Below are positions 20,098 through 27,727 of a stretch of DNA of 34,700 bases, in pieces. The translations under genes were made by a program, and so were the position numbers. Position 1 is the first letter of the stretch. Each line of letters opens with the position of its first letter. Source of the stretch: Streptomyces pilosus (lineage in GTDB: Bacteria > Actinomycetota > Actinomycetes > Streptomycetales > Streptomycetaceae). The stretch is from NCBI RefSeq assembly GCF_014649835.1, contig NZ_BMTU01000025.1:1-34700 (forward strand), read 5' to 3'. The notes beneath the pieces are model-generated. The model ran no database searches. It saw nothing but the letters and a program-made list of their open reading frames with translations, and was not told where the DNA came from.

Positions 20098-20844
20098 TCA
20101 GCGGATCTCGAGGATCTTCTCCCGCATCGCGTAGACCACCGCTTCCATCCTGGAGTGCAGCTGAAGCTTCTCCAGGATGTTGCGCACGTGGTTCTTCACG
20201 GTGTTCTCGGAGATGAAGAGTTCCTTGGCGATGTCCCGGTTGTTCATGCCCGTGGCCACGAGTTTGAGGACTTCCAGTTCACGGTCCGTCAGCCGGGGCG
20301 CCGGCACGAGCCGTCGCTCGTCGGTGCGCTGGATCATCGACTTGAATTCGGTGAGCAGTTTCGACGCCATGGACGGGCTGATCTGGGACTGTCCGTCGGC
20401 GACCGCCCGAATGGCGGTGGCCACCTCGTCGGTGGAGATCTCCTTGAGGAGGTAGCCGGTCGCGCCCGCCTTGATGGCGTCGTAGAGGTCGGCTTCCTCG
20501 TCGCTGATGGTCAGCATGATGATTTTCGCGCTGGGGGCGACCTCCTTGATGGAGGTGCACGCCTCGATCCCGCCCCGCTTGGGCATCCGCACGTCCATCA
20601 GGATGATGTCGGGCAGCAGGTCGGCGGCCTTCTCCACGGCTTCGGCGCCGTCCCCCGCCTCTCCGACGACCTGGATGTCCTCCTCGGCCGCGAGCACGAT
20701 CTCCAGTCCGCGGCGGAACAGCGCGTGGTCGTCCACCACAAGGACTCTGATCGGCTCCTTGCGTGGAGTGTCCGCGTCCGGGCCCATGCCGACGACGCCG
20801 CCGCCGGCATCCTCGTCCCGCATCGGTCCGAAACTGTCCGCCAT
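20098..20844 (-). CDS. NarL/FixJ-type response regulator, no adjacent kinase
   Basis: 248 aa. It has a ~30-residue flexible N-terminal extension and then a receiver domain (IRVLVVDDHALFRRGLEIVL; acidic pair Asp38-Asp39, phospho-acceptor Asp84 in ILMDVRMP, Thr112, Lys134 in YLLKE). A C-terminal LuxR-type helix-turn-helix follows from about residue 185 (RLTDRELEVLKLVATGMNNRDIAKELFISENTVKNHVRNILEKL). All phosphorylation residues are present, so it should be regulated by a kinase, but none is encoded nearby. The ATG at 20842-20844 is favoured by an excellent GGGGGAGGAACG site. The frame is open back to 21006 but that extension looks non-coding. Its targets are unknown. Confidence 0.93.
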   Translation of the reverse strand: MADSFGPMRDEDAGGGVVGMGPDADTPRKEPIRVLVVDDHALFRRGLEIVLAAEEDIQVVGEAGDGAEAVEKAADLLPDIILMDVRMPKRGGIEACTSIKEVAPSAKIIMLTISDEEADLYDAIKAGATGYLLKEISTDEVATAIRAVADGQSQISPSMASKLLTEFKSMIQRTDERRLVPAPRLTDRELEVLKLVATGMNNRDIAKELFISENTVKNHVRNILEKLQLHSRMEAVVYAMREKILEIR

Positions 20845-20947
20845 CGTTCCTCCCCCTGAAGGCTGTGGCCTGTGGTCCTGACCATCGCCAACCCAAGGCA
20901 ACGGCCCATCGGTTGAGCCGCTGCCGCCATGATTCCATGCCCGGACG

Positions 20948-20965
20948 ACACCGGGGTGCCGGTGT
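20948..20965. promoter_or_regulatory. Inverted repeat upstream of the response regulator
   Basis: ACACCGG-GGTG-CCGGTGT, a perfect 7-bp inverted repeat about 105 nt upstream of the response regulator ATG. It could be an autoregulatory site, since NarL-type regulators bind as dimers. A small hairpin is the alternative. Confidence 0.25.
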
Positions 20966-20985
20966 GTGCGTGAAGTGGGCGCACA

Positions 20986-21028
20986 CCGGTGCCCCTGGGG
21001 GCGCACACGCGCGCACCAGGGGCACCGG
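20986..21028 (-). terminator. Hairpin downstream of hpf
   Basis: CCGGTGCCCCTGG (20986-20998) pairs perfectly with CCAGGGGCACCGG (21016-21028) across a 17-nt loop. It lies about 20 nt past the hpf stop codon and upstream of the response regulator, so it probably ends the hpf transcript. Confidence 0.55.
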
Positions 21029-21046
21029 CCGTGCTGTGGTCGACTG

Positions 21047-21739
21047 TCAGCCGCCGAGCGTTCCGCCCGCCTCGGGGGAACCGCTCCCGGTGACCATCGT
21101 GTCGGTGCTGAGGTGGATCACGCCGTAGTCGTAGGCGTGGCGCCGGTAGACGACGCTGGGCTCCTTGGTCTCGGAGTCGACGAACAGATAGAAGTCGTGC
21201 CCGACCAGCTCCATCTCGTAGAGCGCCTGGTCGAGGGTCATGGGCGCGGCCACGTGGGTCTTCTCGCGGACGACGAGGGGGCCGTCACCCTGTACTTCCA
21301 GCGAGCCGATCTTCTTGGTGGGGACGGCTTCCGGCTCGTCCCGCGGGACGCTCTCGCCCGCCCCGTTGAGTGTCGCCACGCCCGGGACGTGGTCGGGGAC
21401 CTCGGCTGCCGAGATCCTGCGCGCGCCGCGCCGCGAGAAACGCTTGTCGTGCTGCTTGCGCAGCCGGGCGTCCAGCTTCTCCGCTGCCAGGTCGAGCGCC
21501 GCGTACGCGTCACTCGCCGCCGCCTCCGCCCGGATCACCGGACCGCGGGAGCGGAGCGTGATCTCCACTCGGTCACAGCGGTCGGCCTGTCGGGGGTTGG
21601 GCTCCTTGGACACCTCGACGTCGAGGCTGATCACCTTGCCATCGAGCTTCTGGATCTTCTCCAGGTTCAGCTTCTCGGCCACGTGCTTCCGGAACCGCTC
21701 GGGCACCTCGGTCTTGCGGCCCTTGACGACGATGTCCAC
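21047..21739 (-). CDS. hpf: Long-form ribosome hibernation promoting factor HPF
   Basis: A 230-aa long HPF. The N-terminal S30AE domain (MDIVVKGRKTEVPERFRKHVAEKL to about residue 105, with CDRVEITLRSRGPVIRAEAAASDAYAALDLAAEKLDARLRKQ) binds the 30S decoding site. A basic linker (KRFSRRGARR) follows. The C-terminal dimerisation domain (ALYEMELVGHDFYLFVDSETKEPSVVYRRHAYDYGVIHL) mediates 100S ribosome dimers in stationary phase and stress. The GTG at 21737-21739 is preferred because GGAACGGAG lies 6 nt upstream and the protein then begins exactly at the family's first strand; the longer frame to 21910 would encode an odd tail. It sits downstream of comF but has its own long leader. Confidence 0.93.
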   Translation of the reverse strand: MDIVVKGRKTEVPERFRKHVAEKLNLEKIQKLDGKVISLDVEVSKEPNPRQADRCDRVEITLRSRGPVIRAEAAASDAYAALDLAAEKLDARLRKQHDKRFSRRGARRISAAEVPDHVPGVATLNGAGESVPRDEPEAVPTKKIGSLEVQGDGPLVVREKTHVAAPMTLDQALYEMELVGHDFYLFVDSETKEPSVVYRRHAYDYGVIHLSTDTMVTGSGSPEAGGTLGG

Positions 21740-21946
21740 GCAGAACTCCGTTCCCGGATCACTCCGCCTCGATGCGGAGTGTCTCCCTTTTGCACCAGGC
21801 TCCGGTGACGTCCGGAGCCTCGGACTCTCGGTGACGTCCACCTCCTCCCCCAGGAGCGAGATCTCCAGTCCACCGGTGCGGGTGATTACGAAAAACCCGC
21901 AACGCGGCAATCGGATTCGAGAGGTCTGGCCTGCGGCTTTCCCTCA
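21740..21946 (-). promoter_or_regulatory. Predicted structured 5' leader of hpf
   Basis: If the candidate promoter at 21953-21982 is right, hpf mRNA has a leader of about 207 nt. It can form CACTCCGC/GCGGAGTG (21760-21767 with 21774-21781) just upstream of the ribosome site, AGGCTCCGG/CCGGAGCCT (21797-21805 with 21812-21820), and CTCCT/AGGAG (21842-21856). A 10-bp direct repeat, GGTGACGTCC on the plus strand, occurs at 21804-21813 and 21830-21839. A short CCGC/GCGG stem followed by five T's in the leftward direction (21891-21907) looks like a weak terminator. The whole 305-nt gap to comF (21740-22044) contains no gene I can support. Confidence 0.4.
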
Positions 21947-21952
21947 CAACCG

Positions 21953-21982
21953 AACATATCTCGCCCGGACGGATGTCGTCAC
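21953..21982 (-). promoter_or_regulatory. Candidate hpf promoter
   Basis: Read leftward, GTGACG (21977-21982) and TATGTT (21953-21958) are 18 nt apart. The -10 fits TAnnnT and the -35 keeps TGAC of TTGACA. The surrounding DNA is unusually AT-rich for this window. Confidence 0.35.
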
Positions 21983-22044
21983 CCTCTACCGCGCCATACC
22001 TCCATTCCGGTGAATTACCCCTCTCATAACCTGCAACGACGTCC

Positions 22045-22953
22045 CTACTCAGTCAGTTCCGGGTGTATTTGGAAAGCATCCGGTGAGGCCGCGACGACCG
22101 CGGCGCACACCCCGTCGATCTTCCCCTCGGCACCGCCCGCGACCGCCGTTCCCGACGGCCGGCGGAACCTCGGGCCCGCACTCTGTCGATCCGGTCCGTT
22201 CCGTTGTTCTCCTCTCCTTTCCCAGGTCTCACCCAGGTACACGAACGCGGGCCCCGAAATGCTCGATCCGCCGCCGGGCCCGGTCCGCGCCGCCCGCACC
22301 GCGCGGGCCGCCTCGGCCAGCGACGCCCCCGTCGTCATCAGGTCGTCGACCAGCACGACCCGGCCTCCGCGCAGCAGCCGTCCACAGCCCGGGGCGAGTG
22401 TCAGCGCGCCCGCGAGATTGGCCAGCCGCTGCCGGGCGCCGAGCCCCGACTGGTCGGCCACCGCCCGCCGTTGACGCAGGGCGGCGAGTACCCGCACGGG
22501 TACCCCCGTCCGTCTCAGCTCACCCGCGGCCGCGTACGCGAGCCGCAGGGCGGGGTCGTGCCCGCGGGCGCGGGTGGCCCGCCGCGCGGACGGCACGGGA
22601 ACGAGCAGCACCGGCCCGCCCCCGGACCCGCCGTCATGGCCCGCGCGCCGCGTCCGGGTCGCGCGCAGTCCGGCCCGCACCGACCCCGCCAGGGCCTCGC
22701 CGAGCGGCCCGGTCAGGGCCAGGGCGCCACGCTCCTTGTGCGCCAGCAGCGCCGCGCGCACCGCGTCCGCGTACGGCGCCGCCGCGTGTACCGGCGGCAG
22801 CCCGGCCGGTTCGGGCGCCGGCCGCACCCTGCGCGGCGCCGCCCCGCTCAGCGCCGTACGGCACGCGGCGCAGAGCACCGCACGGGGTCTGCCGCAGCCG
22901 CCGCACTCGGCCGGGAGCACCAGGTCGGTGAGGTCCTGCCACCAGTCCCGCAT
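22045..22953 (-). CDS. ComF family protein (amidophosphoribosyltransferase-like) with in-frame insertion
   Basis: 302 aa. A four-cysteine zinc finger (Cys17, 20, 28, 31; CGGCGRPRAVLCAAC) is followed by a phosphoribosyltransferase fold with the PRPP-binding VVLVDDLMTTGAS at about 199-211. ComF relatives act in DNA uptake in competent bacteria; in actinobacteria the role is unknown. Between AVRAAR (after the PRPP loop) and the last strand VCAAVVAASPDAF lies a stretch of about 58 residues (about 223-281, DNA 22111-22287) that does not look like the family. It is polar, Gly/Arg-rich, and uses rare AGG-AGA arginine codons. The ATG at 22951-22953 gives MRDWWQDLTDLVLPAECGGC, a typical start. It is the last gene of the mtr operon direction. 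Confidence 0.85.
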   Translation of the reverse strand: MRDWWQDLTDLVLPAECGGCGRPRAVLCAACRTALSGAAPRRVRPAPEPAGLPPVHAAAPYADAVRAALLAHKERGALALTGPLGEALAGSVRAGLRATRTRRAGHDGGSGGGPVLLVPVPSARRATRARGHDPALRLAYAAAGELRRTGVPVRVLAALRQRRAVADQSGLGARQRLANLAGALTLAPGCGRLLRGGRVVLVDDLMTTGASLAEAARAVRAARTGPGGGSSISGPAFVYLGETWERRGEQRNGPDRQSAGPRFRRPSGTAVAGGAEGKIDGVCAAVVAASPDAFQIHPELTE

Positions 22954-23032
22954 GGGTCCACTGTGCGCGTCCCCGACCCGCCCGGCCACCCCTGTGGAAA
23001 ACTCTCCGCCACCGGTCCGCACGGGCCCGCGG

Positions 23033-24907
23033 TCACCCCGGATAGACGGGCGCCGTCCCCTCCGTCACCTTCTGCCACTGCGCCCCCGAGGGCAGCCGTA
23101 CGATCCCGTCCACGGAGTACGCCACCAGCGGCGCCAGTTCGTCCTCGGAGGCGGTGACGGCCTTCACGCCGGTCAGCGCGGCGGGCGGCGTCACGTCCGG
23201 CGTGGAGCCGTCGACCTCGACGTACTTCATCTGCTCCACGCCCCCCTCCTCGCGTCCGACCACCACGAGCCGGCTGTCCCCGGCCCAGGACATGGCGGTG
23301 ACCTGCTCCAGCTCGGGCGTCGCCGAGCGCAGCTCCAGCACGGTGACCGCGGGGCGCTCGTCCGTGCCGCCGGCCTCCGTGTTCCGTTCGATCCGCCCGA
23401 TCAGCAGGGAGCGCCGCTCGCCCTCCTCGACGACGAGCGCGATCCGCACGCCGTCGGCCGCCACCCGGACCGCCCGCACCCGGCCGTCCAGGCCCGGGGT
23501 GCGCACCTCGACCGGCTCGCCGCCGCCGTCCTCCAGCAGGTACAGCCCGGGGGCGTCCGGATCGCGGTCGGCCACCCACAGGCCGCCCTGCGCGTCCCAG
23601 CTGGGCGCGGTCAGCCGGTCGTCCTCGGTCTTGCCCCGGCTGCTCAGCACGGGCTCCCCGAGGGAACTGCCCGCCACCAGCGAGGTCACGTACAGCGACT
23701 TGCCGTCGACGCCGACCCCGGCCGCGCTGCGCTCGTCCCGGGCGACCGCCACCGACCGCAGTGTCGTCCCGCCCTCGCCCAGCGGCCCCGGCACCGGGTC
23801 CGGGTCGGTGTCGCTGGTGCCCGCCGCGATCCGTGCGAGCCGGCGCTCCCCGTCGACGAAGTACAGGTACTCCGGCTGGTGCAGCGCGCCCCGGGTGGCC
23901 ACGATCTCGGCGCCCTCCCGGGTGAGCGAGCACAGCTGACCGCCGCCGGCCCGCAGCTCGACCTCGTCCACGGCGGGGCTCAGGCCGCGCAGCGTGAACA
24001 GCAGCTGGGCGGCCATCTCCTCGCACCGGCCGGTGCCGACCTCGGCCGCGCTGTCGTTGAGCGGCACGGTCAGGCGGCCCCGGTCGTCCGGCGTCAGCGG
24101 GCCGGTGCCCTCGCGCAGCGCCGTCCCGGTGGGGAAGCTCGACCGGACCACGGGGTCCAGCCAGGTGGTGGGCCCGCCGAGGAGGGAGTTGACCATCCGG
24201 GTCGTGGGATCGACGTGACGGCGCACGTAGACGGGGTCGGCGACCGCCATCGGCAGCGCCGTGCCGGCCGTCCTGGTGGTGTTGGAGGCGAAGTAGTACT
24301 TGTTGACGGACATGTAGTTGCGCTGGAAGTCCGACTTGCCCATGACGACGCCCTGCGGCACCACGTCGATGCGCCACTGGCCGCTCTTGGCGTCCTTGGT
24401 CAGGTGCACAAGCTTGTCGTAGGGCCCGGAGGCGGGCGCGAACGACTGCTGCTCGTCGACGGTGGCGACCTTGCTGCCGGTCAGCGTGTAGGACAGCGAG
24501 CCGGTGTCCTCCCGGTCCGGGCGGTCGGCCCGGGCGCCCGGACCGTTCGACAGGACCGTGGTGGACAGTTCCGGCCGCCAGGTCTTCGCCGCCTGCGGCG
24601 TCAGGTACTGGCGTGCGGTCTTGTAGTCCGGGTCGTCGCTGGTCAGCGCCTCCAGGAAGCCCTGGACGATCTGTGTGGGGGTGGCGTCCTCGCTCGGCGG
24701 CATGGCGAACACCCGCACCTGGGTGTCCTGCCGGGGCGTGGACTCCACGCCCCGCAGGTCGCCGCTGTCGGGCATCGAGGCGCACCCCGCCAGCAGGACG
24801 ACCCCGCCGGCCGCGTACGCCACCGTCCGCCCCGCCGTCCCCCGGCCGCGTCCACCGCGTCCACCGCGTTCACCGCGTCCACCGCGTCCACCGCGTTCAC
24901 CGACCAC
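23033..24907 (-). CDS. lpqB: Lipoprotein LpqB, MtrAB-associated
   Basis: A 624-aa lipoprotein. In mycobacteria and Streptomyces it works with the MtrB sensor kinase at the outer face of the membrane. The signal peptide has a Gly/Arg repeat n-region (residues 2-23), a hydrophobic core and the lipobox LAGC with Cys42 as the lipidation site. A GerMN-like domain lies at about 225-325 (MVNSLLGGP...LTVPLNDSAAEVG...CEEMAAQLLFTLRGL), followed by the LpqB beta-propeller to the C terminus. The GTG at 24905-24907 overlaps the mtrB stop by 11 nt, indicating translational coupling. The n-region is encoded by a 9-bp repeat array (24851-24904). It lies in the usual mtrA-mtrB-lpqB order. Confidence 0.95.
   Translation of the reverse strand: MVGERGGRGGRGERGGRGGRGRGTAGRTVAYAAGGVVLLAGCASMPDSGDLRGVESTPRQDTQVRVFAMPPSEDATPTQIVQGFLEALTSDDPDYKTARQYLTPQAAKTWRPELSTTVLSNGPGARADRPDREDTGSLSYTLTGSKVATVDEQQSFAPASGPYDKLVHLTKDAKSGQWRIDVVPQGVVMGKSDFQRNYMSVNKYYFASNTTRTAGTALPMAVADPVYVRRHVDPTTRMVNSLLGGPTTWLDPVVRSSFPTGTALREGTGPLTPDDRGRLTVPLNDSAAEVGTGRCEEMAAQLLFTLRGLSPAVDEVELRAGGGQLCSLTREGAEIVATRGALHQPEYLYFVDGERRLARIAAGTSDTDPDPVPGPLGEGGTTLRSVAVARDERSAAGVGVDGKSLYVTSLVAGSSLGEPVLSSRGKTEDDRLTAPSWDAQGGLWVADRDPDAPGLYLLEDGGGEPVEVRTPGLDGRVRAVRVAADGVRIALVVEEGERRSLLIGRIERNTEAGGTDERPAVTVLELRSATPELEQVTAMSWAGDSRLVVVGREEGGVEQMKYVEVDGSTPDVTPPAALTGVKAVTASEDELAPLVAYSVDGIVRLPSGAQWQKVTEGTAPVYPG
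24851..24904 (-). repeat. 9-bp tandem repeat array in the lpqB signal-peptide region
   Basis: On the plus strand the units are TCCACCGCG, TCCACCGCG, TTCACCGCG, TCCACCGCG, TCCACCGCG, TTCACCGAC, that is two 27-bp higher-order copies differing only at the last two bases. Translated leftward they give the Gly/Arg/Glu-rich start of LpqB. The last unit also contains the mtrB stop codon (24897-24899). Nine-bp units keep the lpqB frame whatever the copy number. Confidence 0.95.
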
Positions 24908-27032
24908 GCGAAGCCTCCCCGTCCCTCTCCCCGTCGCGCGACGCGCTGCCGCCGCCGGGCCCCTCGGCGCCGGAGTCCGGCTCCCCCCGCGACGTCCGCC
25001 GCGTGGCCGTGCCGTCGCCGGTGCCCCCGCCGTGCGGCGTACCGTCCCCGGCCGGCGTCCCGGGCGTCATGCGCGTACTTCCCGTCCGTGCCACCACTCG
25101 TGCGCCGTTGCCGGGCAGGGCGGTGGGGTCGGCCGTGGGGGTCACGGCCGTGGGCGGCAGGGCGAACGGGTCCCTGGCCGGACCGTCGGCGCCGGGCTGC
25201 CGCGCCGGCGCCGTGGCGCTCTTCCCGCCGTGCCGGCCGCCGCTCGGCAGCCCGGCGTCGTCGAGCCCGCGGTTGCGCCGCGAGTCCTTGGGCTCCAGGG
25301 GTATCGGAGACCCCCTCAGCGGCTCGTCGGCGGTCCTCGGCAGGGTCAGCCGGAACTGCGAGCCGCCGCCCGGTTCGCCCCACGCCTGGAGCCAGCCGCC
25401 GTGCAGCCGCGCGTCCTCCAGGGCGATGGACAGCCCGAGACCGGTACCGCCCGTGGTGCGCGCGCGGGCCGGGTCGGCCCGCCAGAAGCGGCTGAAGACC
25501 CGCGTCGCCTCGCCGGGCTTGAGGCCCACGCCGTAGTCGCGCACCGCCACCGCGACGGCGCCGCCGGCCGCGGCCAGCCTGACCACCACGTCCCTGCCCT
25601 CGCCGTGCTCCACCGCGTTGACGACGAGGTTGCGCAGCACGCGCTCCACGCGCCGCGCGTCGGCCTCGGCGACGACGGGCTGCTGGTCCCCCACGACCTT
25701 GACGCGGGTGCCCTTGCGCTCGGCGAGCGGCTCCGCCCCGCTGACCACGCGCCGTACGACGTCGCGCAGGTCTATCGGCTCCGCCTCCAGCGCCGCCGCG
25801 CCCGCGTCGAAGCGGCTGATCTCCAGCAGGTCGGCGAGCAGCGACTCGAACCGGTCGAGCTGGTCGGCGAGCAGTTCGGCCGACCGCGCGGTCACCGGGT
25901 CGAAGTCCTCGCGCGCCTCGTGGATGACGTCCGCCGCCATCCGCACGGTCGTCAGCGGCGTGCGCAGCTCGTGGGACACGTCCGACACGAACCGGCGCTG
26001 CATCCGCGACAGGTCCTCGAGCTGGCTGATCTTCAGCTGGAGGTTCTGCGCCATCTTGTTGAAGGCCTCGCCGAGCCGCGCGATGTCGTCCTCGCCGGTG
26101 ACCTTCATGCGCTCCTGGAGCCGGCCGGCGGACAGCCGCTCGGCGATTCCCGCCGCCATCCGCACCGGGGTGACGACCTGCCGCACGACGAGCCAGGCGA
26201 TCGCCCCGAGCAGGACGACGACGAACAGCCCGGCGGTCGCCAGGGTGCCCTTGACCAGGCTCAGCGACTTCTCCTCCTGGGTGAGCGGGAAGAGGTAGTA
26301 CAGCTGGTACGGGTCCCGGTTGGGGTCGTTGACCTGCTTGCCGATGACCAGGGCGGGCTGGGACTCCTTGCCGGTGTCGTACACGATGCGCGTGTAGCTC
26401 TGTGCCGCCGAGGTGTTCTCGTCGATCCGCTCCCGCAGTTCCGCCGGCACGCTGGCCGTCGGGTTGACCTGACCGGAGGCGCGCGGGCCGCGCCCGCTGC
26501 CGCTCGCGTCGGCCGCGGGCAATGTCACCACGTCGAAGGCGCCCTGACCACCGCTGGAGAGGGACTCCACGAGGTCGCTCATCCACTGGATGACGCTCTG
26601 CGAGGGGCGGCCGTCCGCCGCGGTCTCCTCGTCGCCCGTGACGCTCACGGCCTCCTCGGCCTGCTGCTTGGCCACCGCGAAACCGCCGGTGGCCTGGCTC
26701 TGGGAGGCCTTCACCTTGGCGTCCAGCAGACCGTTGCGCACCTGGCCGATGACGACGAAGCCCAGCAGCAGGACCACGCCCAGCGACATCAGCAGGGTGG
26801 TGGCGACGACCTTCAGCTGGATGTTGCGCCGCCACAGCCGCATGACGGGCAGCAGCGGCCGGCGCACCCAGCGCATGAACAGCCGGATCACCGGGCTGCC
26901 CTGCACCCCGCCCTCCAGCAGCCCGCCCTCGAAGAGGCGTCCCCAGCGGGAGCCCGCCGGCTTCCGGCCGACAGGCCGCTCCGGGCGGTCCCCGGGCCGG
27001 CCGGGCGCCGAAGCGGCACTGTCACCGGACAT
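24897..27032 (-). CDS. mtrB: Sensor histidine kinase MtrB
   Basis: A 711-aa membrane kinase of the MtrAB system, which controls cell wall, division and development genes in actinobacteria. TM1 is at about 74-96, an extracytoplasmic sensor domain of about 165 residues follows, then TM2 at about 262-286 and a HAMP domain. The H-box FVSDVSHELRTPLTTVR has phospho-acceptor His354. The ATPase has LRNLVVNAVEHG, DYGVGL and GGTGLGLSI. Beyond it there are about 150 disordered Pro/Gly/Arg-rich residues, longer than in mycobacterial MtrB. ATG at 27030-27032 follows the mtrA TGA by one base. A GTG at 27063-27065 would add 11 residues overlapping mtrA. Confidence 0.96.
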   Translation of the reverse strand: MSGDSAASAPGRPGDRPERPVGRKPAGSRWGRLFEGGLLEGGVQGSPVIRLFMRWVRRPLLPVMRLWRRNIQLKVVATTLLMSLGVVLLLGFVVIGQVRNGLLDAKVKASQSQATGGFAVAKQQAEEAVSVTGDEETAADGRPSQSVIQWMSDLVESLSSGGQGAFDVVTLPAADASGSGRGPRASGQVNPTASVPAELRERIDENTSAAQSYTRIVYDTGKESQPALVIGKQVNDPNRDPYQLYYLFPLTQEEKSLSLVKGTLATAGLFVVVLLGAIAWLVVRQVVTPVRMAAGIAERLSAGRLQERMKVTGEDDIARLGEAFNKMAQNLQLKISQLEDLSRMQRRFVSDVSHELRTPLTTVRMAADVIHEAREDFDPVTARSAELLADQLDRFESLLADLLEISRFDAGAAALEAEPIDLRDVVRRVVSGAEPLAERKGTRVKVVGDQQPVVAEADARRVERVLRNLVVNAVEHGEGRDVVVRLAAAGGAVAVAVRDYGVGLKPGEATRVFSRFWRADPARARTTGGTGLGLSIALEDARLHGGWLQAWGEPGGGSQFRLTLPRTADEPLRGSPIPLEPKDSRRNRGLDDAGLPSGGRHGGKSATAPARQPGADGPARDPFALPPTAVTPTADPTALPGNGARVVARTGSTRMTPGTPAGDGTPHGGGTGDGTATRRTSRGEPDSGAEGPGGGSASRDGERDGEASRGR

Positions 27033-27033
27033 G

Positions 27034-27723
27034 TCAGCTCGGTCCTGCCTTGTACCCGACACCACGGACGGTCACCACGATCTCCGGCTTCTCCGGGTCC
27101 TTCTCGACCTTGGAGCGCAGCCGCTGCACGTGCACGTTCACCAGCCGGGTGTCCGCCGCGTGGCGGTAGCCCCAGACCTGCTCCAGCAGGACCTCACGCG
27201 TGAACACCTGCCACGGCTTGCGGGCGAGCGCGACCAGCAGGTCGAACTCCAGCGGTGTCAGCGCGATGGACTGCCCGTCCCGCTTCACGGAGTGCCCGGC
27301 CACGTCGATCACCAGGTCGCCGATGGCGAGCTGCTCCGGCGCCGGCTCCTCCGACCTGCGCAACCGTGCCCGGATCCGGGCCACCAGCTCCTTCGGCTTG
27401 AACGGCTTGACGATGTAGTCGTCGGCCCCCGACTCCAGGCCCACCACCACGTCGACGGTGTCGCTCTTCGCCGTGAGCATCACGATCGGCACCCCGGACT
27501 CCGCCCTGATCAGACGGCACACCTCGATGCCGTCCCGGCCGGGCAGCATCAGGTCGAGGAGGACCAGATCGGGTTTGGACTCACGGAAGGCGGCCAGCGC
27601 CTTGTCGCCGTCGGCTACGAAAGACGGCTCAAAACCTTCACCGCGCAGCACGATGCCGAGCATCTCGGCCAGTGCGCTGTCGTCGTCGACGACAAGGACT
27701 CGTCCCTTCATAAACGACATCAT
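27034..27723 (-). CDS. mtrA: OmpR-family response regulator MtrA
   Basis: A 229-aa DNA-binding regulator. It begins MMSFMKGRVLVVDDDSALAEMLG, as I recall for streptomycete MtrA. The receiver domain has the acidic cluster VVDDD at 11-15, phospho-acceptor Asp57 (LVLLDLMLP), and lysine in YIVKPFKP. The C-terminal winged helix ends TRLVNVHVQRLRSKVEKDPEKPEIVVTVRGVGYKAG. MtrA is a global regulator of development and antibiotic genes in Streptomyces. The ATG at 27721-27723 is 4 nt past the mtnA stop, and its ribosome site lies within the end of mtnA, so it is probably co-transcribed with mtnA as well as having its own signals. Confidence 0.97.
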   Translation of the reverse strand: MMSFMKGRVLVVDDDSALAEMLGIVLRGEGFEPSFVADGDKALAAFRESKPDLVLLDLMLPGRDGIEVCRLIRAESGVPIVMLTAKSDTVDVVVGLESGADDYIVKPFKPKELVARIRARLRRSEEPAPEQLAIGDLVIDVAGHSVKRDGQSIALTPLEFDLLVALARKPWQVFTREVLLEQVWGYRHAADTRLVNVHVQRLRSKVEKDPEKPEIVVTVRGVGYKAGPS

Positions 27724-27727
27724 CCCA

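Noticed and set aside
20845..21006. N-terminal extension of the response regulator
   Set aside because: The frame is open, but an excellent GGGGGAGG ribosome site directly precedes the ATG at 20844 and the extra residues look non-coding.
21740..21910. 57-residue N-terminal extension of HPF
   Set aside because: HPF families begin at the MDIVVKG strand. The extension runs through hairpins and direct repeats and the GTG at 21739 has a good ribosome site.
24851..24904. CRISPR-like array
   Set aside because: Units are 9 bp, directly adjacent without spacers, and lie inside a coding sequence.
22574..27203. Long plus-strand frames across comF, lpqB and mtrB
   Set aside because: Shadow frames with Arg/Pro/Ala-rich low-complexity translation opposite clearly conserved genes.
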